Assembly (NCBI GenBank): GCA_963726995.1
Contig: CAVSEP010000006.1
Span: forward strand, 1,178,001 to 1,242,000
Reading direction: 5' to 3'
From: DAIDKA01 sp963726995
Lineage (GTDB): Bacteria > Pseudomonadota > Gammaproteobacteria > Steroidobacterales > Steroidobacteraceae
Length of the DNA stretch: 64,000 nucleotides
In this document: one piece after another, positions 33,440 through 42,452 of the stretch
Numbering within the stretch: position 1 is the first letter of the stretch
How the letters are laid out: each line of letters starts with the position of its first letter
Made by a program: the position numbers and the translations under genes
Notes under the pieces: generated by a model
Told to the model about the DNA's origin: nothing
What the model saw: the letters and a program-made list of their open reading frames with translations, nothing else
The model's database searches: none

Positions 33440-34291
33440 GTGGCGAATCCACCCGGCCGGCTTGAAGTCGTGGCTACCCCCATCGGCAACATGGGGGACT
33501 TGAGCGATCGCGCGCGCGAGACCTTGGGTCACGCGGACCTGATCGCGGCCGAGGACACGCGTCGGACGCTGGGGTTGCTGCAGCAGCTGGGACTCGCCAA
33601 GCCGCTGCTGTCGCTGCATGCTCACAATGAGTCGCAGCGCCTGCCGGAGATCCTCGCCCGGCTGGCGGACGGCGCGCGGGTGGCGTTGGTCAGCGATGCA
33701 GGCACGCCGCTGCTCAGCGACCCGGGATTCGAGCTGGTGCGGGCCGCGGTAGCGCAGGGCATTGCCGTGGGAGTGGTGCCGGGACCCTGTGCCATCACCG
33801 CCGCCCTGGCGCTGGCGGGACTGCCCGTGGAGCGGTTCTGTTTCGAGGGTTTCCTGCCGGCGACGGCGCGCGAACGGCGCGCCCGGCTGGCGTCGCTGGC
33901 GACCGAGACGCGCACCATGGTGTTCTTCGAGGCCCCGCATCGCATCGCCGCCAGCCTGGTTGATTTGTCAACCCAGTTTGGCCCGCAGCGTCCGGCCGTC
34001 ATCGCCCGGGAGCTCACCAAGCTGCATGAAACCGTGTATCGCGGCACGCTGGAGGCGCTGTGCGGGATGGCCGGCGCCGATCCGAATCTGCAGCGCGGCG
34101 AGATCACCTTGGTGGTGCAGGGCGCCGCGCCGGCCGCCGGCGGCGCCGACCTGGGACTGATGCGGCGCGCCCTGGAGCTGCTGCTGCCGGAGCTGCCGCC
34201 GGGCAAGGCGGCGGCCATCGCCGCGCAGCTGGCCGGCGGGCGGCGCTCCGACGCCTATGAGCTGGCGCTGCAGTTGAGCCGCGACCGATAA
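33440..34291 (+). CDS. rsmI: 16S rRNA (cytidine(1402)-2'-O)-methyltransferase
   Basis: 283 aa SAM-dependent methyltransferase of the tetrapyrrole methylase fold. Visible blocks are VVATPIGNMGDLSDRARETL, AEDTRRTLGLL, LVSDAGTPLLSDPG, VPGPCAITAALA and ELTKLHETVYRGTL. It starts at a GTG with AGGA 5 bp upstream. Divergent from lpoA, as in most gammaproteobacteria. The rnpB promoter appears to lie in its last codons. Confidence 0.95.
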   Translation: MANPPGRLEVVATPIGNMGDLSDRARETLGHADLIAAEDTRRTLGLLQQLGLAKPLLSLHAHNESQRLPEILARLADGARVALVSDAGTPLLSDPGFELVRAAVAQGIAVGVVPGPCAITAALALAGLPVERFCFEGFLPATARERRARLASLATETRTMVFFEAPHRIAASLVDLSTQFGPQRPAVIARELTKLHETVYRGTLEALCGMAGADPNLQRGEITLVVQGAAPAAGGADLGLMRRALELLLPELPPGKAAAIAAQLAGGRRSDAYELALQLSRDR

Positions 34292-34302
34292 CTCCGTATG
34301 GT
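34274..34302 (+). promoter_or_regulatory. Putative rnpB promoter inside the rsmI 3' end
   Basis: TTGAGC (34274-34279) and TATGGT (34297-34302) are spaced by 17 bp. The expected start, 7-8 bp further on, coincides with the first base of the RNase P RNA P1 helix at 34310. The -35 overlaps the last rsmI codons. Confidence 0.6.
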
Positions 34303-34309
34303 GGTCCTC

Positions 34310-34698
<389 letters not shown>

Positions 34699-34845
34699 TT
34701 TCTTTTACAGGGGTCCCGCTAGTGACCTACTGTATAAGCTTTCGGCAGCAAGCTTCTGATAGATAAGAAGACTGCCGCCGCAAACGTCGTCCCGGCGGAG
34801 TAATTTCGCCATAAGTCGTTGTGACAACGACAAATTTTTCCTCTC
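34699..34845. other. rnpB-mraZ intergenic DNA
   Basis: No gene seen. It contains two possible stem-loops: AAGCTT at 34736-34741 with AAGCTT at 34750-34755, and CCGCCG at 34775-34780 with CGGCGG at 34793-34798. Neither has a clear T-tract. The last 30 bp become AT-richer ahead of the mra promoter and contain the palindrome listed separately. Confidence 0.5.
34815..34831. promoter_or_regulatory. Perfect 8-bp dyad upstream of the mra promoter
   Basis: GTCGTTGT and ACAACGAC flank a single G. The one-base centre rules out a hairpin and suggests a dimeric protein-binding site, 21 bp upstream of the -35. Confidence 0.5.
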
Positions 34846-34859
34846 ATGTCAATTGACAT
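34846..34859. promoter_or_regulatory. 14-bp palindrome overlapping the mra -35
   Basis: ATGTCAATTGACAT is its own reverse complement and contains the whole -35 hexamer TTGACA. A protein bound here would block polymerase. Confidence 0.5.
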
Positions 34860-34882
34860 ATTGGTTCGCGGATTCCTATAGT
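34853..34882 (+). promoter_or_regulatory. Sigma-70 promoter of the dcw cluster (Pmra)
   Basis: Consensus -35 TTGACA (34853-34858), 18 bp spacer, and -10 TATAGT (34877-34882). The predicted start near 34890 lies immediately before the MraZ boxes. Confidence 0.8.
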
Positions 34883-34890
34883 GCCCGCAG

Positions 34891-34916
34891 GTGGGGAAAA
34901 GTGGGGAGAAGTGGGT
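34891..34916 (+). promoter_or_regulatory. MraZ operator, three GTGGGN boxes
   Basis: GTGGGG (34891), GTGGGG (34901) and GTGGGT (34911) are spaced exactly 10 bp apart, the known arrangement for MraZ autoregulation. They cover the start of the transcript, 30-55 bp before the mraZ ATG. Confidence 0.9.
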
Positions 34917-34945
34917 TTCTCACCACCCAAGGGCGTCAGGGTCTC

Positions 34946-35434
34946 ATGTTCCGCGGTGCAGCAAAAGTCACTCTCGACGTGAAGGGGCGGATGGTTCTGC
35001 CCACGCGCGTGCGGGATCGGCTTGCCCAGCTCGGGGAGCGGCAGCTGGTCGCCACCGTCGATCGGGACCAGTGCGTGCTGATCTACCCCTTGAGCGACTG
35101 GCAGAAGGTGCAGGACGAACTGATGAACCTGCCCAACCTCAACTCCGAGGCCCGCTGGCTGCAGCGGCTGATGGTGGGCTACGCAACCGATCTGGACCTG
35201 GACGCGCACGGGCGCGTGCTGATTCCCGGGGAATTGCGCGAGTTCACCGGCCTGCAGCGCGACGCGATGCTGTTCGGCCAGGGCAACCACCTTGAGTTAT
35301 GGGACGAAGTCGCCTGGAAGCAGGCGTCCATGGCTTCGATCGTCCCGGCACTGCGTACGGCAGCGCCGGCGGCCGGACTGAATGAATTGAAGCTCTCGGC
35401 GGGACTGCCTGAAGTTCCGCCAGAACAAAAGTGA
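34946..35434 (+). CDS. mraZ: Transcriptional regulator MraZ
   Basis: 162 aa, two AbrB-like SpoVT folds: FRGAAKVTLDVKGRMVLPTR at the N-terminus and LDLDAHGRVLIPGELREFTG at about residues 75-95. Both DNA-binding D-x-x-GR-x-x-(L/I)P motifs are intact. It represses the dcw promoter through the three boxes upstream. The C-terminal tail after residue 130 is longer than in E. coli (152 aa). It overlaps rsmH by 4 bp. Confidence 0.95.
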   Translation: MFRGAAKVTLDVKGRMVLPTRVRDRLAQLGERQLVATVDRDQCVLIYPLSDWQKVQDELMNLPNLNSEARWLQRLMVGYATDLDLDAHGRVLIPGELREFTGLQRDAMLFGQGNHLELWDEVAWKQASMASIVPALRTAAPAAGLNELKLSAGLPEVPPEQK

Positions 35435-36369
35435 TCGGACTCATCGACGAGCACGCTGCGGTGCTCGTCGATGAAGTGCACGCGGCATTGGCTCTCGGGG
35501 CGGGTGGGTACTATGTCGATGCAACGTTCGGGCGCGGCGGCCACACGGCACGCATTCTCGAGACCTTGGGTGGAGAAGGCCGCGTGCTCGCGCTCGACCG
35601 CGACCCGCAGGCCATCGCGGCCGGCCGCCAGCGCTTCGCCAACGACCTGCGCCTCACGCTCGAGCACGCGCCGTTTTCGGACCTCGCGGTACTTGTGCCG
35701 GCGCATGCGCAGGGACGGCAATGCGCCGGCGTGCTCTTTGACCTTGGCGTATCGTCCCCGCAGCTCGATGCGGCCGAGCGAGGCTTCAGCTTCAGGGCCG
35801 ACGGTCCGCTCGATATGCGCATGGACCCGACACGTGGTGAGCCGGTTGCTGCATGGCTCGCCCGGGCGGGCGTCGACGAGATGCGCGAGGTGATCGCAAC
35901 CCTGGGCGAGGAACGCTTCGCGCGCCGCGTGGCGCAGGCCATCGCGTTCGAACGCGAACGTGCGCCCATCACGCGCACCGCGCAGCTGGCCGAACTGGTC
36001 GCCCGCGCCGTGCGCACCCGCGAGCCCGGCAAGAATCCGGCGACCCGGACCTTCCAGGCGCTGCGCATGTTCATCAATGACGAACTCGGCCAGCTCGAGG
36101 CCGGCCTCAACGCCGCCTTCGAGGTGCTGGCACCCGGCGGACGTCTGGCGGTCATCAGCTTCCATTCCCTGGAGGACCGGGCGGTCAAGCAGTTCATGGC
36201 GCGCCACTCCAGCGTCGATCCGGCGCTGGCGCGCCTGCCCGTCATTCCGGCCTCCGCGCAGCCGCGCATGCGGCTCATCGGCCGCAAGCTTCGCCCCACC
36301 GCCGCGGAAGTGGCACGCAATCCCCGCGCGCGCAGCGCCTTGCTGCGGGTTGCCGAGAAACTTTCGTGA
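35431..36369 (+). CDS. rsmH: 16S rRNA (cytosine(1402)-N4)-methyltransferase
   Basis: 312 aa, starting from GTG in the GTGA overlap with mraZ. The SAM motif is YVDATFGRGGHTARIL. Other blocks are LFDLGVSSPQLDAAERGFSF, DMRMDPTRGEP, RTFQALRMFINDEL and VISFHSLEDRAVKQFM. It modifies the same nucleotide as RsmI, encoded 1.1 kb upstream, so both methylases of C1402 lie side by side around rnpB. Confidence 0.96.
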   Translation: MIGLIDEHAAVLVDEVHAALALGAGGYYVDATFGRGGHTARILETLGGEGRVLALDRDPQAIAAGRQRFANDLRLTLEHAPFSDLAVLVPAHAQGRQCAGVLFDLGVSSPQLDAAERGFSFRADGPLDMRMDPTRGEPVAAWLARAGVDEMREVIATLGEERFARRVAQAIAFERERAPITRTAQLAELVARAVRTREPGKNPATRTFQALRMFINDELGQLEAGLNAAFEVLAPGGRLAVISFHSLEDRAVKQFMARHSSVDPALARLPVIPASAQPRMRLIGRKLRPTAAEVARNPRARSALLRVAEKLS

Positions 36370-36650
36370 AGCCGTCGCGCGTCGCGGTGTACTGGCTGGC
36401 ACTGCCGCTGCTGTGGACCGCGGCGCTGGGCTCGGCCGCCGGCGCGGTGTGGTGCAAGCACCGCACCCGGGAGCTGTTCATGCAGCTGCAGCAGCTGTCC
36501 GAACAGCGCGACAACCTGGACATCGAATGGGGCCAGTTGCAGCTCGAGCAAAGCGCCTGGTCACAGCACGCCTTCGTCGAAAACGTGGCGAGCAATCGCC
36601 TGCACATGGCCACCCCTCCTGCGCAGGAGATCAAGATCGTCGCGCCATGA
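36366..36650 (+). CDS. ftsL: Cell division protein FtsL
   Basis: 94 aa bitopic protein: a short cytoplasmic end, one membrane helix (about residues 8-28), then a periplasmic coiled coil (FMQLQQLSEQRDNLDIEWGQ). It forms the FtsQLB complex that activates FtsWI. GTG start within a 4 bp overlap with rsmH; ends in a 4 bp overlap with ftsI. Confidence 0.92.
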   Translation: MKPSRVAVYWLALPLLWTAALGSAAGAVWCKHRTRELFMQLQQLSEQRDNLDIEWGQLQLEQSAWSQHAFVENVASNRLHMATPPAQEIKIVAP

Positions 36651-38407
36651 AACCCAGGAATCCACGTGACCGGAGCGCAGGGTCGTTTCGCTGGCGGGTC
36701 TGGCTGGTGCTAGGCCTGCTGGTGACGGCAGGCCTGGGGCTGCTCGCCCAGGCGGCCCACCTGCAGCTGTACCGGCACGACTTCTACGCGTCGGAGGGCA
36801 ATGAGCGCTTCTCGCGCGTGGCGACCATCACCGCGCATCGCGGCATGATCACCGATCGCAACGGTGAGCCGCTGGCCATCAGCACCCCGGTGGATTCGGT
36901 GTGGGTGAATCCGCAGGAACTGGCGCCGGCGTCCGACCAGATCCCGCGCCTGGCCCAGGCCCTGAAGCTCGACCGCCAGGATCTCACCCGCCGGGTCACC
37001 AGCAACGAGGACCGGCAGTTCCTCTACCTGGTGCGGCATCTGCCGCCGGCGGAGGCGCAGAAGGTCCGCGACCTGGGCATTCCCGGCGTGTACCTGAAGC
37101 GCGAGTACCGCCGCTACTACCCGTCCGGGGAGGTGACCGGGCAGATGCTCGGCTTCACCAATATCGACGATGCCGGCCAGGAAGGCCTGGAGCTGGCGTT
37201 TGATCACTGGCTGGCCGGGACCGACGGCGCCAAGCGGGTCATCCAGGACGGCTTCCAGCGGGTGGTGCAGAACGTCGACAGCATCCGTGAAGCCAGTCCC
37301 GGACACGATCTGACCCTGTCGATCGACCTGCGCATCCAGTATCTGGCCTATCGGGAGCTGAAGGCCGCGGTGCGCGAGCAACGCGCCAAGGCCGGCACCA
37401 TGGTCGTACTCGACGTGCGCACCGGCGAAGTGCTGGCGATGGTCAATCAGCCGGGCTTCAATCCCAATGATCGCGACCAGGCCGATCCGGCTGATTTCCG
37501 TAATCGCGCGGCGACCGACATCCTCGAGGCCGGCTCGACCATCAAGCCCTTCTTCGTGGCCGCCGGCATCGAATCGGGTCGCTATGACGACCACAGCATC
37601 ATCGATACCTCTCCGGGCGAAATCAAAGTCGGCGCAAAGATGTTTGCAGACGAACATCCACTGGGGCGGATCGATCTGGCGACCATTCTTGCCAAGAGCT
37701 CGAACGTCGGCATGACTCACCTTGCGCTGTCGCTGCCGCCGGAGCTCATCTGGACGACGCTCTCGAAGCTCGGGCTGGGTCAGGTCACGGCCAGCGGTTT
37801 TCCCGGTGAATCCGCCGGTCTGTTCAGCAACTATTCGCACTGGCGCCCGATCGGCATCGCGACCATGTCGCATGGCTACGGCCTGTCGGTGACGCCGTTG
37901 CAGCTGGCGCAGGGCTATGCCGCCATCGGCGCCCTGGGACTGCGCCGCCCCGTGTCGTTCCTGCCCGTGAGCAGCGCGCCGGGCGGGGATCGGGTCTTGA
38001 GTGATCGCACCTGCCGGGAACTCGTGACCATGCTCGAAGCGGTGGTGGCCGCCGAGGGCACCGGTACCAAGGCCGCCATCTATGGCTATCGCGTGGCCGG
38101 CAAGACCGGAACTGCCTGGAAGGCCACCGACGGGTCCTACTCCACCAATCTGTATATGTCGGTGTTTGCCGGTGTCGCGCCGGCAACCGATCCGCACCTG
38201 GCCGCCGTCGTGGTGATCGACACGCCCAGTGCCGGCCTGCACCGCGGCGGTGATGTGGCAGCACCGGTATTCTCGGCCGTCATCGGTCCGGCACTGCGTC
38301 TGCTGGGCGTGGCACCGGACACCACCGCGGGCGTGCCCGCGGATGAGGCGCCGGTCCCGCTGCCTCCTCGCCCCCATCCGGGGGTGCGCACGGTGGCCCG
38401 CCGATGA
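36647..38407 (+). CDS. ftsI: Septal peptidoglycan transpeptidase FtsI (PBP3)
   Basis: 586 aa class B PBP. It has an N-terminal membrane helix (about residues 15-38), a pedestal region beginning ATITAHRGMITDRNGEPLA, and a transpeptidase domain. The catalytic motifs are STIKPF (S297, K300), KSSNVG and KTGTAWK. It cross-links septal peptidoglycan with FtsW. ATGA overlaps join it to ftsL and murE. The open frame upstream runs through rsmH and is not used. Confidence 0.96.
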   Translation: MKPRNPRDRSAGSFRWRVWLVLGLLVTAGLGLLAQAAHLQLYRHDFYASEGNERFSRVATITAHRGMITDRNGEPLAISTPVDSVWVNPQELAPASDQIPRLAQALKLDRQDLTRRVTSNEDRQFLYLVRHLPPAEAQKVRDLGIPGVYLKREYRRYYPSGEVTGQMLGFTNIDDAGQEGLELAFDHWLAGTDGAKRVIQDGFQRVVQNVDSIREASPGHDLTLSIDLRIQYLAYRELKAAVREQRAKAGTMVVLDVRTGEVLAMVNQPGFNPNDRDQADPADFRNRAATDILEAGSTIKPFFVAAGIESGRYDDHSIIDTSPGEIKVGAKMFADEHPLGRIDLATILAKSSNVGMTHLALSLPPELIWTTLSKLGLGQVTASGFPGESAGLFSNYSHWRPIGIATMSHGYGLSVTPLQLAQGYAAIGALGLRRPVSFLPVSSAPGGDRVLSDRTCRELVTMLEAVVAAEGTGTKAAIYGYRVAGKTGTAWKATDGSYSTNLYMSVFAGVAPATDPHLAAVVVIDTPSAGLHRGGDVAAPVFSAVIGPALRLLGVAPDTTAGVPADEAPVPLPPRPHPGVRTVARR

Positions 38408-39987
38408 TGGACGCGGGCGAATCGACTTTTCGGGGCGGTGCTCGCGCCCTGCAGCACCTGCTGTCGGGCATCGTCGCGGCGCCGGATGACGTCATGGTCA
38501 CCGATGTGACCCTCGACAGTCGTGAAGTCAGGCCCGGCGCGCTGTTCCTCGCCTGCCGCGGCCATGGCAAGGGCGCCGCGCGGCACGGCATTGAATTCGC
38601 GGCGCAGGCAACCGAGCGCGGCGCGCGCGCCGTCATCTACGAAACCCCGCGCGAGGGCGAGACCCGCGCGCTGCAAGCCGCGGCCCGGTTGCTGCAGCGG
38701 ATGCGCCAGCGCGCCGGCCAGGACGAAGAGCAGTTCGTGGTGGCGGTGCCGGACCTGAGCGTTCACCTGGGCACCATCGCCGACCGCTTCTTCGGACAGC
38801 CTTCCGAGGCCCTGCACGTGGTGGGCGTCACCGGCACCAACGGCAAGACCACCTGCGCCTGGCTGATCGCGCAGGCCTTGTCGCTGTGCGGTCGGCCCGC
38901 CGCCTACATCGGCACCCTGGGTTACGGCACTCCCGGCGCCTTGCGTCCGGTCACGCACACCACGGCCGATGTGGTCAGTGTGCACCGGCAGCTGGCACTG
39001 CTGCGCACCACGGGTGCCCGCGCCGTGGCGATGGAAGTGTCGTCGCATGCGCTGGACCAGGGACGGGTCGACGAGGTGCGCTTCGAGACCGCCGCCTTCA
39101 CCAATCTGACCCAGGATCACCTGGACTATCACGGCACGCTTGATGCCTACGGGCAGGCGAAGGCGCGGCTGTTCGCGCGCGCGAGCCTCAAGTCCCGGGT
39201 CATCAATGTGGATGATGCCTTCGGGCGGGATCTGGCCGGTTCCAGTTCCGATCCCGGCCAGCTGGTCATCACCGGCCTCACTGCCAAAGCAGGCGCCGCA
39301 CAGTTCGTGACGGCCACGCAGGTGCGGGCCTTGAGCGATGGCTTCGAGATCAAGCTCAATTCCTCCTGGGGCGAGGCGCAGCTGCGCGTGGCGCTGCTGG
39401 GTGAATTCAACGTGGAGAATGTGCTGACCACACTGGCCGTGCTGCTGGCCGCGCAGCTGCCGCTGGAGCAGGCCGTGGCCGCCCTGGAGCGCTGCGTGCC
39501 GGCGCCCGGACGCATGCAGCGGGTGGCGACCGCGACTGCGGCTGTGCGGCCTACGGTGATAGTCGACTACGCACACACACCCGACGCGCTGCACAAGGCG
39601 CTGGCCGCGGCACGCGCGCACTGTCGCGGCCGACTGCACGTGGTCTTCGGCTGCGGCGGCGACCGGGATGCGCTCAAGCGCCCTCTCATGGGAGGCATTG
39701 CGGCGGCGGCGGCCGATTCGGTCACCGTCACCGATGACAATCCGCGCTGCGAGGACCCGGCGAAGATCGTGCAGGACATTCTGGCCGGCATCCCGGGCGG
39801 CACCCGCGGCGTCCAGGTCGAACCGGATCGCGCCACCGCCATCCGCACCGCCGTCCGGGGCGCGGGGCCGCAGGATCTGGTGCTGATCGCGGGCAAGGGT
39901 CACGAGGACTACCAGATCTACGGCACCACCCGTCGCGCATTCAGCGACGAGCAGGTCGCGCGCGACGCCCTGGAGTCGCGGTCATGA
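38404..39987 (+). CDS. murE: UDP-MurNAc-tripeptide synthetase (meso-DAP adding)
   Basis: 527 aa Mur ligase with ATP loop VTGTNGKTTCAWLIAQAL and the DNPR motif in VTDDNPRCEDP, which specifies meso-diaminopimelate rather than lysine. LTQDHLDYHGTLDAY is the lysine/metal region. It adds the third residue to the peptidoglycan stem. Length is slightly above the usual 490-500. A short stretch EREGETRALQ-like near residues 80-110 is more hydrophilic than in E. coli. Confidence 0.95.
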   Translation: MMDAGESTFRGGARALQHLLSGIVAAPDDVMVTDVTLDSREVRPGALFLACRGHGKGAARHGIEFAAQATERGARAVIYETPREGETRALQAAARLLQRMRQRAGQDEEQFVVAVPDLSVHLGTIADRFFGQPSEALHVVGVTGTNGKTTCAWLIAQALSLCGRPAAYIGTLGYGTPGALRPVTHTTADVVSVHRQLALLRTTGARAVAMEVSSHALDQGRVDEVRFETAAFTNLTQDHLDYHGTLDAYGQAKARLFARASLKSRVINVDDAFGRDLAGSSSDPGQLVITGLTAKAGAAQFVTATQVRALSDGFEIKLNSSWGEAQLRVALLGEFNVENVLTTLAVLLAAQLPLEQAVAALERCVPAPGRMQRVATATAAVRPTVIVDYAHTPDALHKALAAARAHCRGRLHVVFGCGGDRDALKRPLMGGIAAAAADSVTVTDDNPRCEDPAKIVQDILAGIPGGTRGVQVEPDRATAIRTAVRGAGPQDLVLIAGKGHEDYQIYGTTRRAFSDEQVARDALESRS

Positions 39988-41363
39988 AGGCCACGCTCTC
40001 GGCCTTCGCGCAAAGCTGCGACGGTCGGCTGCTGGGCGCCGACGCCGCTTTCAGCGGCGTCTCGACCGACTCGCGAACGGTCAATCATGGCGAGCTGTTC
40101 GTCGCGCTGTCCGGTCCGCGCTTCAACGGCGAGGACTACGTGGCCGCCGCGGCGGCGCGCGGCGCCGCCGGCGCCGTGGTCCGGCAGCAGCAGGCGGCTG
40201 CGGTAAGCCAGATCCTGGTCGATGACACCCTGGCAGCGCTCGCCCGCGGCGCCCAGGCGTGGCGCGAGGGTTTCCGCATTCCGGTGGTCGGCGTCGCCGG
40301 CAGCAACGGCAAGACCACCGTCAAGGAGCTGATCTCCAGCATTCTGTCGCTGGCCGGGCCTTGCCTGAGCACCCGCGGCAATCTCAACAATCACATCGGC
40401 GTGCCCCTCACGCTGTTGCGGATCGGCGCCGATCATCGCTTCGCGGTGGTGGAGATGGGCGCGGACAAGGCCGGCGAGGTGGCGGCGCTGGTGCGCATCG
40501 GCAGGCCCACGGTGGGCATCATCACCAATGCGGGCGCCGAGCATCTGCAGGGATTCGGCTCGCTGGAAGGCGTCGCCCGCGCCGAAGGCGAGATGGTCGC
40601 GGGCCTCGCCGCCGATGCCACCGCGGTCATCAACCACGATGATCCCTTCGCGCTGCTGTGGAAGTCCATGACTCGCGCCCGGGTGTCGACCTTCGGCCTC
40701 GAGCCGGGCGCGGACTTCACCGCCGCCGCCATCCGCACGACCATCGATGAGACCGGCTTCGTCACCCACTTCACGCTGCATGCGCCCCAGGGCAGCGTGC
40801 CGGTGCAGCTGCACCTGGCGGGCCGGCACAACCTGGTCAATGCCCTGGGCGCGGCCGCCGCGGCCAGCGCCGTGGGCATTGGACTGACCGACATCGGGCG
40901 CGGCCTGGGCAACATGCGCCCCGTTGCCGGGCGGCTGCAGTTCAAGCGGGCCGCCGCCGGCGCGTGGATCATCGACGATTCCTACAACGCCAACCCCAGT
41001 TCGGTGCAGGCCGGCATCGAAGTGCTGGCGCAGCTCACGGGCCGTCGCTGGCTGGTATTCGCGGACATGGGGGAACTGGGCGACTACGCCGAGGAGAGCC
41101 ATCGGCAGGTCGGCGTCTGGGCCAAGGCCGCCGGCATCGAGCGGCTGTTCGCCACCGGTGTGCTGGCGAAGCTGGCGGTGGCGAGCTTCGGCGCGGGCGC
41201 CCGCTGGTTTGCCGACACCACCGCACTTGCCGGCGCGCTGAACGCGCAGCTCGCCGAGGTCGCTCCCGGATTCTCCGCAGGCGAGGTGCGCATGCTGATC
41301 AAGGGATCGCGCTTCAACCGCCTGGAACAGGTCGTGGCGGCGCTCGTCGGAAAAGGAGCCTGA
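39984..41363 (+). CDS. murF: UDP-MurNAc-tripeptide D-Ala-D-Ala ligase
   Basis: 459 aa Mur ligase with ATP loop VAGSNGKTTVKELISSIL, the STRGNLNNHIGVPLTLLR and VEMGADKAGEVA blocks, and IIDDSYNANPSSVQAGIEVL near the C-terminal domain. It adds the D-Ala-D-Ala dipeptide supplied by Ddl, encoded further down the same cluster. ATGA overlap with murE. Confidence 0.96.
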   Translation: MKATLSAFAQSCDGRLLGADAAFSGVSTDSRTVNHGELFVALSGPRFNGEDYVAAAAARGAAGAVVRQQQAAAVSQILVDDTLAALARGAQAWREGFRIPVVGVAGSNGKTTVKELISSILSLAGPCLSTRGNLNNHIGVPLTLLRIGADHRFAVVEMGADKAGEVAALVRIGRPTVGIITNAGAEHLQGFGSLEGVARAEGEMVAGLAADATAVINHDDPFALLWKSMTRARVSTFGLEPGADFTAAAIRTTIDETGFVTHFTLHAPQGSVPVQLHLAGRHNLVNALGAAAAASAVGIGLTDIGRGLGNMRPVAGRLQFKRAAAGAWIIDDSYNANPSSVQAGIEVLAQLTGRRWLVFADMGELGDYAEESHRQVGVWAKAAGIERLFATGVLAKLAVASFGAGARWFADTTALAGALNAQLAEVAPGFSAGEVRMLIKGSRFNRLEQVVAALVGKGA

Positions 41364-41366
41364 AGC

Positions 41367-42452
41367 GTGCTGTATCTGCTCACCCAGCATCTGACCTCCC
41401 TGTACTCCGGTTTCAACGTGTTCTCCTACCTGACGTTGCGCGCCATCCTGGCCTGCATGTCCTCGCTGGTGTTCTGTCTGCTGATCGGGCCCTCCATGAT
41501 CGCGCACTTGTCGCGCTACCAGATCGGCCAGGTGGTGCGCGACGATGGTCCGAAGTCGCACCTTCCCAAGGCCGGCACACCCACCATGGGCGGGGCGCTG
41601 ATCCTGGTGGCGGTGCTGTTCGGCACGCTGATGTGGGCCAATGTCCGCGACCGGTTCGTGTGGACCGTGCTCGGCGTCACCTTCGCCTTCGGGCTGATCG
41701 GCTTCTACGATGACTACCTGAAGCTCGTGGTGCGCAATTCCCGCGGCCTGATCCCGCGCTGGAAATATCTGTGGCAGTCGGTCGCGGGCCTGTGCGCGGC
41801 CGCGGTGCTGTACTACACCGCCCAGTCGCCCGCCGAGACGACGCTGTTCCTGCCCTTCGTCAAGCGCTTTGCCGAGCCGCTCTCGGCCGTATCGTTCATT
41901 GCGCTGGGCTACCTGATGATCGTGGGCATGAGCAACGCGGTGAATCTCACCGATGGGCTCGACGGCCTCGCCATCATGCCGGCCGTCATGGTCAGCGCGG
42001 CGCTGGGAGTGTTCGCCTACGCCAGCGGCAACGCCAAGTTTGCCGAGTACCTGGCGATCCCCGCCGTGCCGCGGGCCGGGGAAGTACTGGTGTTCTGTGC
42101 GGCCCTGAGCGGCGCGGGGCTGGGGTTCCTGTGGTTCAACACCTATCCAGCCCAGGTCTTCATGGGTGACGTCGGCGCGCTGGCGATCGGCGGCGCGCTG
42201 GGCGTCGTGGCCGTCATCGTGCGCCAGGAGCTGGTGGCGCTGATCATGGGCGGTGTGTTCGTACTGGAGACCGCCTCGGTGATCCTGCAGGTGGCCTCAT
42301 TCAAGCTGACCGGCAAGCGGATCTTCCGCATGGCGCCCATCCATCACCATTTCGAGCTGAAGGGCTGGGCGGAGCCCAAGGTGATCGTGCGCTTCTGGAT
42401 TCTCTCCCTGCTGCTGGTGCTGCTGGGCCTGGCAACGCTGAAGGTGCGATGA
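41367..42452 (+). CDS. mraY: Phospho-MurNAc-pentapeptide transferase
   Basis: 361 aa integral membrane enzyme making lipid I, with about ten helices. Conserved loops are KAGTPTMGGALIL, GFYDDYLKL, NAVNLTDGLDGLAIMP, GDVGALAIGGALG and APIHHHFELKGWAE with the three-histidine motif. GTG start, with AAAAGGAG upstream. It overlaps murD by 4 bp. Confidence 0.97.
   Translation: MLYLLTQHLTSLYSGFNVFSYLTLRAILACMSSLVFCLLIGPSMIAHLSRYQIGQVVRDDGPKSHLPKAGTPTMGGALILVAVLFGTLMWANVRDRFVWTVLGVTFAFGLIGFYDDYLKLVVRNSRGLIPRWKYLWQSVAGLCAAAVLYYTAQSPAETTLFLPFVKRFAEPLSAVSFIALGYLMIVGMSNAVNLTDGLDGLAIMPAVMVSAALGVFAYASGNAKFAEYLAIPAVPRAGEVLVFCAALSGAGLGFLWFNTYPAQVFMGDVGALAIGGALGVVAVIVRQELVALIMGGVFVLETASVILQVASFKLTGKRIFRMAPIHHHFELKGWAEPKVIVRFWILSLLLVLLGLATLKVR

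Noticed and set aside
35960..36646. N-terminal extension of ftsI
   Set aside because: It overlaps rsmH and ftsL in another frame; the FtsI membrane anchor starts at 36647.
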